A stretch of DNA of 64,000 bases from Pontibacter ummariensis (GCF_900188175.1 NZ_FZOQ01000010.1:144886-208885); one strand, 5' to 3'. Counted from the first letter of the stretch, positions 25,626-34,646 are shown. The notes: generated by a model from the letters alone, not told the origin. Program-made: numbers and translations.

Positions 25626-26531
25626 TTAGCGTTTTAGCAAAACCTCATATTTGCTGTTGTTGGTAGGGTCCGTCTGCGACAGAATGGAGTAGGCCTGCTG
25701 CTTTTGAGCCGGAGCAGCTGTTTTGAACATGTTCACCAGTTCAACGGACTTAGCGTCGAAGAAAGACAGGATAATGGCTGCGCTTGGCTTTTGTTGCTGT
25801 AGCGCCTGAATGCTCTGCAACACGCCCAGCACTGTCTCCCGTGCTTTTTCCGGGTTTTCTGCCATTACATCCAGGCCTTGGCGGTGCATGTTATATATAG
25901 CCTCCCGGTAAGGCAGGAACTGGGGGTCCTGCAGGTTGTCAATCATCCAGTAGCGGTTGCGGTTGCCATCAAAGGCTTTCCAGCCCGGGTAGCCGGCCCC
26001 TTGCGAAGCAGCCAGATTTAACACGGCTCTTGCCTTGTCAAAAGCCGGAGCACCTCCTAAGCGGCCATAGCTGTCATTGTCCATGCCAATGATCATATAG
26101 GCGTAAAAGGCCAGCATGGAGGACAAATTGGAGGAGTAGTTGTTATCGGAATAATCGAGTTGCTGGGCACTGTTAAACTGAAAGGTCCAGTCCTTGTCTA
26201 TGAAAGAGAAAAGCGTGGAAGAGTAGCCCGTGCCATAAGCGGGCCGTACCGATACGACCTGCACATTGGCTTTAAACGTACCAATCTCGGGCATCTCCGT
26301 CAGGTTAATGAGCAGGCGGCACTGCACGCGCTCCTCAGGCCGGTAGGCTTGGTCTGTCCAGCGGCGGTTGTTCATAAACTCCGAAATGCGGTTCTGCATG
26401 TCTGCAAACAACTGCCGGTCTGTGTACTGTACCTGTTGGCTGTTTACTACTACCTCACACTGCAACTCCTGCGCCTGCGCGGCCCAGGCTACAGCAAACA
26501 ACATTAGCCAAACAAGTACTCTCTTTTTCAT
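25626..26531 (-). CDS. porD: Type IX secretion protein PorD-type (DUF4835)
   Basis: 301 residues. Signal peptide MKKRVLVWLMLFAVAWAAQA, then QELQCEVVVNSQQVQYTD and DMQNRISEFMNNRRWTD, which are typical of the DUF4835 family, and MIGMDNDSYGRLGG in the middle. DUF4835 proteins are named PorD in type IX secretion annotations and are placed in the periplasm; I recall this from family knowledge and cannot check it here. Its start overlaps the coaB stop by 4 bp, so the two are translationally coupled. The presence of a T9SS sorting domain at 12911-15367 fits. Confidence 0.8.
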   Translation of the reverse strand: MKKRVLVWLMLFAVAWAAQAQELQCEVVVNSQQVQYTDRQLFADMQNRISEFMNNRRWTDQAYRPEERVQCRLLINLTEMPEIGTFKANVQVVSVRPAYGTGYSSTLFSFIDKDWTFQFNSAQQLDYSDNNYSSNLSSMLAFYAYMIIGMDNDSYGRLGGAPAFDKARAVLNLAASQGAGYPGWKAFDGNRNRYWMIDNLQDPQFLPYREAIYNMHRQGLDVMAENPEKARETVLGVLQSIQALQQQKPSAAIILSFFDAKSVELVNMFKTAAPAQKQQAYSILSQTDPTNNSKYEVLLKR

Positions 26532-27193
26532 TGTATTCGTTCCCAGATTAGGTTGACGATGTCCTGCGCCACCTCCGTCTTTGGCTTTAGCTCAAAGGCT
26601 GTGGTGGCGTCCTGCTCAATAACCGTAATTTTATTCGTGTCGTGCCTGAAACCTGCCCCCGGGTCATTCAGGGAGTTCAGCACGATCATGTCTAAGTTTT
26701 TCTTGCGGAGCTTTTCCCGGGCATTGGCGCTCTCGTCATGCGTCTCCAGGGCAAAGCCCACCGAAAACTGCCCTGCCTTCTTTTGTTTGCCCAAGGCCGC
26801 TGCAATGTCAACGTTTTTTACCAGCTCTATCGTCAGCTCGTCGCCTGCTTTTTTTATCTTTTTTTCGGCCACCACTTTAGGCTTATAATCAGCCACAGCA
26901 GCGGCAAACACCAGAATATCCGCAGCATCCGCCTTTTGTGACACAGCGGCATACATTTCATCTGCCGACGTAACAGGCGTTACGATAATGTTGGCATGCT
27001 GTGCACTCAGGTTAGTCGGCCCGGACACCAGCTGCACAGTGGCCCCATGCGCGGCAAAACACTCTGCCAATGCGTAACCCATTTTACCGGTAGAGTGGTT
27101 CCCGATAAAGCGCACCGGGTCGATTGGTTCGTGTGTAGGCCCTGCCGTCAGCAGTACTGTTTTGCCTTTAAACGATTTTTCTGTCACCTTCAA
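26528..27193 (-). CDS. coaB: Phosphopantothenate--cysteine ligase (CoaB half of a split coaBC)
   Basis: About 221 residues from a TTG at 27193, or 219 from a GTG at 27187; no ATG exists at this end. Motifs are intact: TAGPTHEPIDPVRFIGNHSTGKMG at 16-39 (CTP/phosphate-binding region), AAAVADYKP, and the conserved KKAGQFSVGFALETH. It joins cysteine to 4'-phosphopantothenate. In nearly all bacteria this domain is the C-terminal half of one CoaBC polypeptide. Here it lies in the +1 frame relative to CoaC and overlaps it by 26 bp. Either a frameshift mutation, a sequencing error, recoding, or coupled re-initiation explains this. It is likely functional because no motif is lost. Confidence 0.85.
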   Translation of the reverse strand: MKVTEKSFKGKTVLLTAGPTHEPIDPVRFIGNHSTGKMGYALAECFAAHGATVQLVSGPTNLSAQHANIIVTPVTSADEMYAAVSQKADAADILVFAAAVADYKPKVVAEKKIKKAGDELTIELVKNVDIAAALGKQKKAGQFSVGFALETHDESANAREKLRKKNLDMIVLNSLNDPGAGFRHDTNKITVIEQDATTAFELKPKTEVAQDIVNLIWERIQ

Positions 27194-27728
27194 AGAAATT
27201 CTGAAGCACCTGTACGATCTCCTCTGGCTCTGCCATACGCCCCTGCCCTACCAGGCCACTTGCCAGCTCACCGTAGCCAGCTTCAATAATGCGGTTCCCG
27301 AATCCCTGCAGCCTCCTGAAGTTATGCTGAACGGCCGGGTGCTGGTACATGTCCAGGTCCATGGCCGGGGCAACAAAAACCGGGCAGCGTGCCGAAAGGT
27401 AGGTAGCGCTGAGCAGGTTATCGCAGAGGCCGTTAGCAAATTTGGCAACTGTGTTAGCGGTGGCGGGCGCCACGACCAAGGCATCGGCCCACAGACCCAG
27501 GTCCACGTGGTTGTTCCAGGTACCTGTCTCGTCTTTTACAAACTGGCTAAGTACCGGCCGTTTAGAGAGGGTGGCGAGTGTAAGAGGGGTTATAAACTCA
27601 GAAGCAGAAGTAGTCAGGATAACCTGCACTTCTGCTTCTGCTTTTATGAGTAGGCGAACAAGTATAGCAGCTTTATAGGCCGCTATACTCCCGCATACTC
27701 CCAATACTATTTTTTTACCTTTCAACAT
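27168..27728 (-). CDS. coaC: Phosphopantothenoylcysteine decarboxylase (CoaC half of a split coaBC)
   Basis: 186 residues. Flavoprotein fold: IVLGVCGSIAAYKAA (FMN-binding start), His75 in WNNHVDLGLWAD, and the substrate-recognition segment PAMDLDMYQHPAV, followed by GRMAEPEEIV. It removes CO2 from phosphopantothenoylcysteine in CoA synthesis. It stops at a TAA in the linker (FFEGDRKIV), just where the fused enzyme would run on into the CoaB domain. It lies 9 bp downstream of rpoZ in the same operon. Confidence 0.88.
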   Translation of the reverse strand: MLKGKKIVLGVCGSIAAYKAAILVRLLIKAEAEVQVILTTSASEFITPLTLATLSKRPVLSQFVKDETGTWNNHVDLGLWADALVVAPATANTVAKFANGLCDNLLSATYLSARCPVFVAPAMDLDMYQHPAVQHNFRRLQGFGNRIIEAGYGELASGLVGQGRMAEPEEIVQVLQNFFEGDRKIV

Positions 27729-27737
27729 CCCTGTTTA

Positions 27738-28067
27738 CTACAGGTTGATGTCCTCCTGTGTTTCTTCGTCTGGTTTTCTAACGTACACCTTTCCTTCCAG
27801 GAACTCCTCAATGGCCAGGTTGGTCGGCTTAGGCAGACGCTCGTAGTACTTGGATATCTCGATCTGCTCGCGGTTCTCGAACACTTCCTCCAAGTTATCT
27901 ACAGTAGTGGCAAACTCAGCCAGCTTCGAGTTCAGCTCCTCTTTCAGCTTAACGGAGATCTGGTTTGCTCTTTTAGAAATAACAGCCACAGACATGTACA
28001 TGTTGCCGGTTTGCTCTGCAAAGTCGGCCATGTTGCGGGTAACGATAGATGATGGAACTGCTGCCAT
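27738..28067 (-). CDS. rpoZ: RNA polymerase omega subunit-like protein
   Basis: 109 residues, the Rpb6/omega type found in Bacteroidota. The N-terminus SSIVTRNMADFAEQTGNMYMSVAVISKRANQIS carries the conserved omega helix, followed by an acidic helical part and the EISKYYERLPKPTNLAIEEFLEGKVYVRKP tail of the Bacteroidota form. It assists assembly of the beta-prime subunit. It lies between bamD and coaC in a tight run (spacing 9-10 bp), which supports an operon. Confidence 0.9.
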   Translation of the reverse strand: MAAVPSSIVTRNMADFAEQTGNMYMSVAVISKRANQISVKLKEELNSKLAEFATTVDNLEEVFENREQIEISKYYERLPKPTNLAIEEFLEGKVYVRKPDEETQEDINL

Positions 28068-28077
28068 ATGTTTATAA

Positions 28078-28902
28078 TTATGAATTCGCTTGTTTAGATT
28101 TTCTTATTTTCTCCAGCGCATCCTGTGCCTGGTCGTATATCTGCTCTGCCTGACGTCGGTAACGGCTGTCGGGATACTGATCTACAAAACTTTGGAAATA
28201 GTCAATCGCCTCGAAAAAGCGCTCTTCCTGCTTGCTTAGTACGCTCTCCTGTGCAAAACGGTATTGGGCGTCTAGCCTCAGGAAAGCAGCTTCCTCAGCG
28301 TAAGGCGAAGAGGCGTGCTCCTGCAAAAAGTTATTCAGGGCCACCGCAGCCGAGCGCCATTTGAATAGCTTGTAGTACAGGCGTGCTTGGTTAAAGTCCT
28401 TCTTATCCAGCTTCACGTACAGCCCCTCGATCAGCCTGTTCACTTCATCAGCACGCTCGCTATTCGGGTAGCGCACCAGGAACTCCTCCAAAGCCTCTAT
28501 GGCCGTGATCGTCGGTGTCTGGTCCTCCTCAAAGCTTGGCGACTGCTCATAAAGCGACAGTGCCTGCAGGAACATGGCCTCCTCCGCTAAAGGGCTACGT
28601 GGGTACGTGGTATAGAACGTTCGGAAATACGCATTAGACAAGATGTAGTTGTCCTGCATGTAGTGCGACTTGGCCTGATAAAACTGAGCCTTTTCCGCAT
28701 CCTCGGTACCTGTCAGTAGCGGAGTCACCTGGTCCAGCAACAGAGAGGCCCGGTAGTAATCCTCGTCCTCGTAATACTCTAGCGCGGCCTTGTACTTCTC
28801 GGCAACGTTGTTACTCTTCAGCAGTTTCTGAAAGTTGCTACAGCCACTGACCAGCAGTAACAAGCAAAATAATGCAAGGGTATGTAGAAAGCCTCTATTC
28901 AT
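28078..28902 (-). CDS. bamD: Outer membrane protein assembly factor BamD
   Basis: 274 residues. Lipobox LVSGC (Cys21), then five tetratricopeptide-like repeats, for example AEKYKAALEYYEDEDYYRASLLLDQV, AQFYQAKSHYMQDNYILSNAYFRTF and PRSPLAEEAMFLQALSLYEQS. It belongs to the BAM complex that folds beta-barrel proteins into the outer membrane. It is immediately upstream of rpoZ and 77 bp downstream of the OstA-like gene, so a barrel- and LPS-assembly operon is plausible. Confidence 0.93.
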   Translation of the reverse strand: MNRGFLHTLALFCLLLLVSGCSNFQKLLKSNNVAEKYKAALEYYEDEDYYRASLLLDQVTPLLTGTEDAEKAQFYQAKSHYMQDNYILSNAYFRTFYTTYPRSPLAEEAMFLQALSLYEQSPSFEEDQTPTITAIEALEEFLVRYPNSERADEVNRLIEGLYVKLDKKDFNQARLYYKLFKWRSAAVALNNFLQEHASSPYAEEAAFLRLDAQYRFAQESVLSKQEERFFEAIDYFQSFVDQYPDSRYRRQAEQIYDQAQDALEKIRKSKQANS

Positions 28903-28979
28903 GAACAGGCAAAATTATGGAATATCTGATTGATTTACAAAACACAAACTGTAAAGTGCCAGGCTTGCTACGCCCCAGC

Positions 28980-30599
28980 CTACTTTTTCTTTTTCGCGGG
29001 CTTTGCCTTTTTGCCCGTTGCCTGTGCCGCCACAGGCTTTGGCTTAGGAGCCACTGCTGGCTTTGCCGGGGACTTTTTGGAAAGAACCTGTTGTTTTGTA
29101 GGCCTTTGCTCAGCCTTCCACACAAAGCCCTCCAGTGTTCGCATCTCTTCTTTCAGTTCGTGCGGCGGAATGAAGTTGGCGTCCGGTTGCACTAAGAACG
29201 AGATCGTCTTTAGTTTATTCTCTGCAAATTTCAGGATCATGTCGCTGCTGATGGACTTGTTCATGCCTGTGAGCAGGGTATCGCCTTCCAAGGCATAGTA
29301 CAGGCTCTCGCCATTGCCGTTCACATTCACCCGGCTGATATCCCCTTCCTTGAAGTAGGCTGTCATGTCACGCCCCTTCACCTGGTTGTAGTTCCGGAGA
29401 GTGTCTTCTGACGAGATAAAGGCGTTGCTGTACATGTACATCCGGTCAATGGTCTTGTTGCGCATCTGGATGTGAATTGTGTCTGCTACTAACTGGCTTT
29501 TATCGCTCCATAGCACCGGCTTCACGTTCAGGTGCATGACAGAGTCTGTGCGGTTGTAGCTCAGGGAATCGGCGACACCCTGCAGGTCTGACTTGTAGAT
29601 CTTAACTCCGTGCCAAGCATAGATCATGCTGGGCTTGCCCGGTGCCTTCGCCTCGCGCGACATCAGCGTATCGGCCGCCATGTACAGAGTATCGCCTTCC
29701 ATGACGGTTTCCATCACAGGGTTTCCGTATACTTTGGCCACCCCTTTTTCGCGCCAGTAGCGCCCGGTTTGGCCGTATATCGTCACGTCATCCTTTAGGG
29801 AGCGCAGCGACACATTCTTCTCGGCAAAACCGTAGCCCGTGTTCTGATCATAGTACAGCTTATCGCCCCCCAGCCGGTACTCTGGTGTCAGGATATAGGC
29901 ATTGCGCCCAAAGCGGGAAATCTTCTCCAGCGTGTTGTACGTACCTTCCTCAGCGTAAAGGTCGCCCTGCTGCCCTTTGATAAAGGTTGGCCCCTGAAAG
30001 TACACGACCTTGGTCAGGGTGTTGTACTTCATGTTCTCGGCCGTAATGTTATAATCCTTGGTAAACACTTTCACGTTCTGCTGAAAGTCGAACACCTTGG
30101 TATCCGTATTATAAGAGCCACGACGGCTTTCGAGGCGGTTCTCCGGGTCTACAATCGTGCCTCCCTCCGTATAAGTAGCCGTATGGGTATTCAGGTCGTA
30201 GTTAAGGCTGGGGGTGGTCAGCGTCATACTCGGGTCCCGCATCAGCACATTACCGCTGATCTGGGCCGAGCGCTTATCGCCATCATAGGTGGCGCGGTTA
30301 CCCGTGATTGTTACCGTATCAGCCTGGTTGATGCGGACATTGCCAAAGGCCTCCAGCACATTCTTTTCCTTGTACTGGTACACCGAGTCGGCATACAATA
30401 TGGCGTCATTCTGCTTGAACACCACGTTACCGATCAGCTTATCGATGCGCTGTCCGTTGAAGACGCCGCCGATCAGCTCATTGGCACCCTGCAACTGTAC
30501 TTTCTCCCCCTTCCCCTCCTTAGCGGGCTTCTGCTGGGCTAAAACGGCAACAGAGAGCAGGGTGAAGACAAGAGAAAAGAGTAGTTTTGTAACCTTCAT
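28980..30599 (-). CDS. OstA-like protein (LptA/LptD-N family), Bacteroidota type
   Basis: 539 residues. Signal peptide ending AVLAQQ. A long beta-jellyroll region with repeated OstA-like units (LIGNVVFKQNDAILYADSV, FGNVRINQADTVTITGNRATYDG, ISGNVLMRD) runs to about residue 460. The C-terminal 50 residues are a Lys/Pro/Ala-rich tail (KSPAKPAVAPKPKPV, then KKAKPAKKKK). OstA-like domains carry LPS across the periplasm. It is far longer than E. coli LptA (185 residues), as is usual in this phylum. It is the first gene of the bamD-rpoZ-coaBC-porD run and diverges from tilS. Confidence 0.9.
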   Translation of the reverse strand: MKVTKLLFSLVFTLLSVAVLAQQKPAKEGKGEKVQLQGANELIGGVFNGQRIDKLIGNVVFKQNDAILYADSVYQYKEKNVLEAFGNVRINQADTVTITGNRATYDGDKRSAQISGNVLMRDPSMTLTTPSLNYDLNTHTATYTEGGTIVDPENRLESRRGSYNTDTKVFDFQQNVKVFTKDYNITAENMKYNTLTKVVYFQGPTFIKGQQGDLYAEEGTYNTLEKISRFGRNAYILTPEYRLGGDKLYYDQNTGYGFAEKNVSLRSLKDDVTIYGQTGRYWREKGVAKVYGNPVMETVMEGDTLYMAADTLMSREAKAPGKPSMIYAWHGVKIYKSDLQGVADSLSYNRTDSVMHLNVKPVLWSDKSQLVADTIHIQMRNKTIDRMYMYSNAFISSEDTLRNYNQVKGRDMTAYFKEGDISRVNVNGNGESLYYALEGDTLLTGMNKSISSDMILKFAENKLKTISFLVQPDANFIPPHELKEEMRTLEGFVWKAEQRPTKQQVLSKKSPAKPAVAPKPKPVAAQATGKKAKPAKKKK

Positions 30600-30607
30600 T
30601 TAGTATC

Positions 30608-30640
30608 AGACAAAAGACAAAAGACGACGGGACAAAAGAC
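30608..30640. repeat. Short direct repeats AGACAAAAGAC-type
   Basis: The unit GACAAAAGAC occurs twice overlapping (30609-30625) and once more at 30631-30640 in the leader between the divergent OstA-like gene and tilS. It may be a regulator site or chance. Confidence 0.35.
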
Positions 30641-30733
30641 AGCAGAAAGACAAGCCTTTCTTCCTTTACCCAAAAGGTCTTTCATCAGGAAATTAACATT
30701 CAAAATTAGAAAAAAATTACCAGCCGCTGCCCT

Positions 30734-32068
30734 ATGCTACAGAAAGTTTCAGGCTTTATCCAATCTCATAACCTTTGCCAACCGGACAGTAAAATACTGG
30801 CCGCTGTTAGCGGTGGTATCGACTCCATGGTGCTCTGCGAGGTCCTGCATCAACTCAAATACACCTTCGCCATTGCCCACTGCAACTTCGGGCTGCGTGC
30901 CGAGGAAGCCGAGGCTGACCAGGTATTCGTCAAAAAGCTGGCCAAAAAGTATAACGTCCCTTTTTTTAGCGAAAACTTTAACACCAGTGCTTTTGCCGAA
31001 CAGGAAAAGGTATCTACCCAAATGGCGGCCCGCACCCTGCGCTACCAATGGTTTGAGCAGGTGCGCCAGCAGGAAGGCTACGACTACGTTGCCACTGCCC
31101 ACCACAGCAACGACACTACCGAAACAATATTGCTGCACCTGACCAAAGGTACCGGTATTGCCGGGCTGCACGGCATCCCCCCTAAAAACGGCCATATCAT
31201 CCGACCACTGCTTTCCGTTACAAAAGACGAGATATATGACTTGGTGACCTCCCAACAGCTTGTCTGGCGCGAAGACAGCTCAAACGAAACCACCAAGTAC
31301 CAGCGCAACAAGATCAGGCATGAGGTAATTCCGGTACTCAAGGAAATCAACCCTAGCCTGGAAGAGACAATGCAGCAGACAGCCGAAAGGGTAAGCCACG
31401 CTGAAGCCATTGTAAAGTCCTATATTGAGCAACTGCGCGGGCAAAGCCTAAAAGAGGGCGACAACGTAGCGTTCCTGCTGCTTACCCCGCTGCAAAATGC
31501 CACCGGGCTGCCCGTTGTGCTGCACGAGCTGCTGCGCCCCTACAACTTCAGCTACAGCGTGGTGCTGGAACTGGTACAGGCGCTAGATGGCCAGCCGGGT
31601 AAGCAGTTCCACTCCCCTACCCACACGCTTGTAAAAGACCGCGACCAACTGGTTATCACCCCAAAGGACTTGAGCAGCTTCGGCAGCATACTCTTACAGC
31701 AAGGAGACACAACCGTGGAAGCAGGAAATTATCTGTTTACACTTCGGTACGTTGACGCTGACCAGTACAAGCTCCGGACCAAACCGCATATAGCTGCGCT
31801 GGATGCCGGTCAGTTAAACTTCCCGCTAAAGCTGCGGACCTGGCAGGAGGGCGATTGGTTTGTGCCACTGGGTATGAACGGCAAAAAGAAGATCAGCGAT
31901 TTTTTAATAGACAAGAAGGTTCCGGCTAACCTTAAGGGGCAAACACTGGTACTAGTGTCTGACCAGTCGATTGCCTGGGTCGTGGGCCAGCGCCTCGATA
32001 ACCGCTTTAAGGTAACAGACAAAACACAGCAGGTGGTGGAAATAACCGTTCAGCGCAAACCCGAGTAA
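30734..32068 (+). CDS. tilS: tRNA(Ile)-lysidine synthase
   Basis: 444 residues. The N-type ATP pyrophosphatase P-loop SGGIDSM is at 26-32, followed by the TilS motifs HCNFGLRAEEAEADQVFVKKLA and ATAHHSNDTTETILLHLTKGTGIAGLHG. C-terminal domains (LRTWQEGDWFVPLGMNGKKKISDFLIDKKVP) match the long bacterial form. It converts C34 of tRNA-Ile2 to lysidine so that it reads AUA, an essential step. It is monocistronic and 156 bp upstream of mdh with no terminator between them. Confidence 0.95.
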   Translation: MLQKVSGFIQSHNLCQPDSKILAAVSGGIDSMVLCEVLHQLKYTFAIAHCNFGLRAEEAEADQVFVKKLAKKYNVPFFSENFNTSAFAEQEKVSTQMAARTLRYQWFEQVRQQEGYDYVATAHHSNDTTETILLHLTKGTGIAGLHGIPPKNGHIIRPLLSVTKDEIYDLVTSQQLVWREDSSNETTKYQRNKIRHEVIPVLKEINPSLEETMQQTAERVSHAEAIVKSYIEQLRGQSLKEGDNVAFLLLTPLQNATGLPVVLHELLRPYNFSYSVVLELVQALDGQPGKQFHSPTHTLVKDRDQLVITPKDLSSFGSILLQQGDTTVEAGNYLFTLRYVDADQYKLRTKPHIAALDAGQLNFPLKLRTWQEGDWFVPLGMNGKKKISDFLIDKKVPANLKGQTLVLVSDQSIAWVVGQRLDNRFKVTDKTQQVVEITVQRKPE

Positions 32069-32224
32069 CAACAAGTCTTCAGGCAAAGGAAGTCCCGAAT
32101 CAAACATGGCTACCGTCCTTTACCTCGTTCTGAAAGAATATATATCTGGAATAGCTTATATTTAGTTTAATTCCTAGATTTATAGTAGACAACTGATTCT
32201 CAAACCATAAAAACATATCCGATA

Positions 32225-33163
32225 ATGAAAGTAACTGTAGTAGGAGCAGGTAATGTTGGTGCCACGTGCGCTGATGTACTGGCTTATCGCGAAATTGCGA
32301 ACGAAGTAGTTCTAGTGGATATTAAAGAAGGTTTTGCTGAGGGCAAAGCGCTTGATATCTGGCAGAAAGCCCCTATCAACTTATACGACACCCGCACTGT
32401 GGGGGTAACAAACGACTACAGCCGCACAGCCGGCTCTGATGTAGTGGTGATTACCTCTGGCTTACCCCGGAAGCCCGGCATGAGCCGCGACGATTTGATC
32501 TCTACCAATGCAGGCATTGTGCAGTCTGTAACGGAGAATGTGGTAAAACACTCGCCTGATGCCATCATCATTGTAGTGTCGAACCCACTGGACGTGATGA
32601 CTTATGCGGCACACATGACCTCTAAGCTGCCCCGTACCCGTGTCATGGGCATGGCCGGTATCCTGGATACAGCCCGTTACCGTGCTTTCCTGGCTGAGGC
32701 ACTGAACGTGTCCCCGAAAGACATCCAGGCGGTGCTAATGGGAGGCCATGGCGACACGATGGTGCCGTTACCACGCTACACGACAGTAGGCGGTATCCCG
32801 GTAACAGAGCTGATTGAAGAAGAAAAGCTGAATGCGATCATTGAACGCACCAAGACAGGCGGTGGCGAGTTGGTAAAACTGATGGGTACCTCCGCCTGGT
32901 ATGCGCCGGGCGCAGCAGCGGCCCAAATGGTGGAGGCCATTGTGCGAGATCAGCGCCGCGTGTTCCCGGTTTGCGTGAAACTGGAAGGCGAGTATGGCAT
33001 TGATGGCGTATACTTGGGCGTACCGGTTATCCTGGGTAAGAATGGCATCGAGAAAATAATTGAGCTACAGCTAAACGAAGAAGAGAAGCAATTACTAGAG
33101 AATTCCCGCGGCCATGTGAAAGAAGTCATGGACGCATTGGACAAGATCAATGCCAGCGCATAG
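32225..33163 (+). CDS. mdh: Malate dehydrogenase (NAD+)
   Basis: 312 residues, LDH-like MDH type. Rossmann loop GAGNVG at 7-12 with Asp32 (VVLVDIKEG) indicating NAD preference. Substrate-binding Arg lies in SGLPRKPGMSRDDL, and catalytic His175 in GGHGDTMVP. It converts malate to oxaloacetate in the TCA cycle. It is followed by a strong terminator shared with the barstar gene. Confidence 0.97.
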   Translation: MKVTVVGAGNVGATCADVLAYREIANEVVLVDIKEGFAEGKALDIWQKAPINLYDTRTVGVTNDYSRTAGSDVVVITSGLPRKPGMSRDDLISTNAGIVQSVTENVVKHSPDAIIIVVSNPLDVMTYAAHMTSKLPRTRVMGMAGILDTARYRAFLAEALNVSPKDIQAVLMGGHGDTMVPLPRYTTVGGIPVTELIEEEKLNAIIERTKTGGGELVKLMGTSAWYAPGAAAAQMVEAIVRDQRRVFPVCVKLEGEYGIDGVYLGVPVILGKNGIEKIIELQLNEEEKQLLENSRGHVKEVMDALDKINASA

Positions 33164-33178
33164 ATACTAAGTGCTTTT

Positions 33179-33228
33179 ACCTAAAACAGCAGCGGCGCTC
33201 TTCCCGGAGCGCCGCTGCTGTTTTAGGT
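33179..33228. terminator. Bidirectional terminator between mdh and the barstar gene
   Basis: Arms 33179-33200 and 33207-33228 form a perfect 22-bp stem with loop TTCCCG. The barstar stop is at 33230, immediately beside it. Confidence 0.9.
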
Positions 33229-33229
33229 T

Positions 33230-33733
33230 TTACTGTTCTGTTTTATTGTTTGACCACTCCTGCGGGTTCCAGGCAATCGGCATGCCGCCTACCGGCTTAT
33301 AATTTACCTTGGGGTCATCCACCTGTACAAGCGTCAGAACTCTTTCTCCTAGGAGTAAATGAAAACGGGCGTTTTCGGCCAGTACATCCAGTACCGCCTG
33401 CCCCGTTTCCTTTTCTACTTTATCAAAGTGATGCAGCACGACTGCCAGGCCTGCGCCAAATACATTATAGTCAGCCAGACCATCCCGCAGTGCATCTAAA
33501 TTGTTTCCATAGCTTTCATCGAATCGGAACCGTTGCTTCAGGTCCGTGTGCATGGCCTGCTCGTCCGCCCAAGTGGCACAGTCGAACTCCAGCACCCGGT
33601 ACCGCCGCTGCCTGAGCCAGGAAACATCCACAACCAGGAAATCGGGCTTGGAGTAAAGACGGCCCCAACCGTTGCGCAGTATCGCCCAATCCAGCCGCTG
33701 CCACTCTTCCGGTTCGTTTCTAAAAGCTGCCAC
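33230..33733 (-). CDS. Barstar-family protein
   Basis: 167 residues, starting at a GTG. The barstar fold (about 45-130) shows the family's ribonuclease-inhibitor motif: RYRVLEFDCATW, then FRFDESYGNNLDALRDGL, like the YYGxNxDAxxDCL helix of barstar. About 40 extra N-terminal residues (NEPEEWQRLDWAILRNGWGRL) occur in some bacterial members. Classical barstar inhibits the secreted RNase barnase, but no barnase-like gene is seen in this window. It lies 3 bp past the rhomboid stop codon and ends the mutL-rhomboid-rhomboid-barstar run. An alternative is a domestic nuclease-binding role. Confidence 0.85.
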   Translation of the reverse strand: MAAFRNEPEEWQRLDWAILRNGWGRLYSKPDFLVVDVSWLRQRRYRVLEFDCATWADEQAMHTDLKQRFRFDESYGNNLDALRDGLADYNVFGAGLAVVLHHFDKVEKETGQAVLDVLAENARFHLLLGERVLTLVQVDDPKVNYKPVGGMPIAWNPQEWSNNKTEQ

Positions 33734-33736
33734 GTA

Positions 33737-34639
33737 CTACTCTTTCTGGCTTGCCTTAAACAGCTTTTGCTTTTCTTCTTTAGAGAGGCTTTCGTACCCC
33801 GAACTGGAGATCTTATCCAAAATCAGGTCTATTTCATCCTGGCTGGGTTTGCCCCTGTAAGACGGAGAGCCCCCGTTAGCAGAAGCAGCGGAATTGGTGC
33901 GGCGGTGGGTTACCCGTAGCTTTGGCCTGCGCCTGGACAAACCGGAAAAGAAACCCAGGAAGGCGTGTAAAGGTCGGCCCATGTCGCTGCCCCGCTGCAG
34001 TTGCTTTATGAATACCCAGCCCAACAGCGCCCCGCCAATGTGGGCGATATTACCACCGGCATTATCCCCTATAGCACCCGAGATGGACAGCAGCACCAGG
34101 AAAGCTGCGATGTATTTTATCTTAACAGGCCCGATCAGGATCAGGTTAAACGAGTAGTTAGGCAACAGCGTAGCGGCACCCACCACAATGGCCAGCACAC
34201 TTGCCGAGGCACCGATCATGAAAGAAAAGGCGGCTCTATCGGCAAAGAAAGGGATAAGGTTATAGCTGAGCATGTATAGAAAACCACCAGCGATACCGCC
34301 TAATATGTACAGGCTCAGCAACTTCTTCTCCCCCAGGTACTCCCGCACTATCTGCCCAAACCAGTAGAGGTTCAGCATGTTAAAGATGATGTGCAGAAAG
34401 CCCTCATGGGTAAAGAAGTAAGTGATCAGGGTCCAGGGCCGGGTGATAAAGATCAACGGATCCGAGTTAAGCGCCAGGTAGCGCATAATCAGGCTGTAGA
34501 TGCCTGAAGCACTCGTAAGGTACAGGATCGTGCGGGTTACAATCAGCACCACAAACACGATCACATTAATCAGGATGAGCTGTTTCAGCGTGTTGTTCTG
34601 CTGCCGAAAAGCGTACTTTATATCTTCAATAATGCTCAT
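33737..34639 (-). CDS. Rhomboid family intramembrane serine protease 2
   Basis: 300 residues. Six or more membrane spans. Catalytic Ser145 in IGASASV and His200 in NIAHIGGALLGW; the structural HExxxN-like segment THEGFLHIIFNMLNLYWFG is intact. The C-terminal soluble tail (about 225-300) is basic and Ser/Gly-rich and ends in a short conserved-looking helix (ISSSGYESLSKEEKQKLFKASQ), common in Bacteroidota rhomboids. It cleaves within membrane helices. It is in tandem with the preceding rhomboid (7-bp spacing) and the barstar gene (3-bp spacing). Confidence 0.92.
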   Translation of the reverse strand: MSIIEDIKYAFRQQNNTLKQLILINVIVFVVLIVTRTILYLTSASGIYSLIMRYLALNSDPLIFITRPWTLITYFFTHEGFLHIIFNMLNLYWFGQIVREYLGEKKLLSLYILGGIAGGFLYMLSYNLIPFFADRAAFSFMIGASASVLAIVVGAATLLPNYSFNLILIGPVKIKYIAAFLVLLSISGAIGDNAGGNIAHIGGALLGWVFIKQLQRGSDMGRPLHAFLGFFSGLSRRRPKLRVTHRRTNSAASANGGSPSYRGKPSQDEIDLILDKISSSGYESLSKEEKQKLFKASQKE

Positions 34640-34646
34640 TGTTCTT

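Noticed and set aside
30608..30640. Possible CRISPR-like direct repeats
   Set aside because: Units are about 10 bp, overlapping or irregularly spaced, with no spacers and no cas genes; at most a regulator site.
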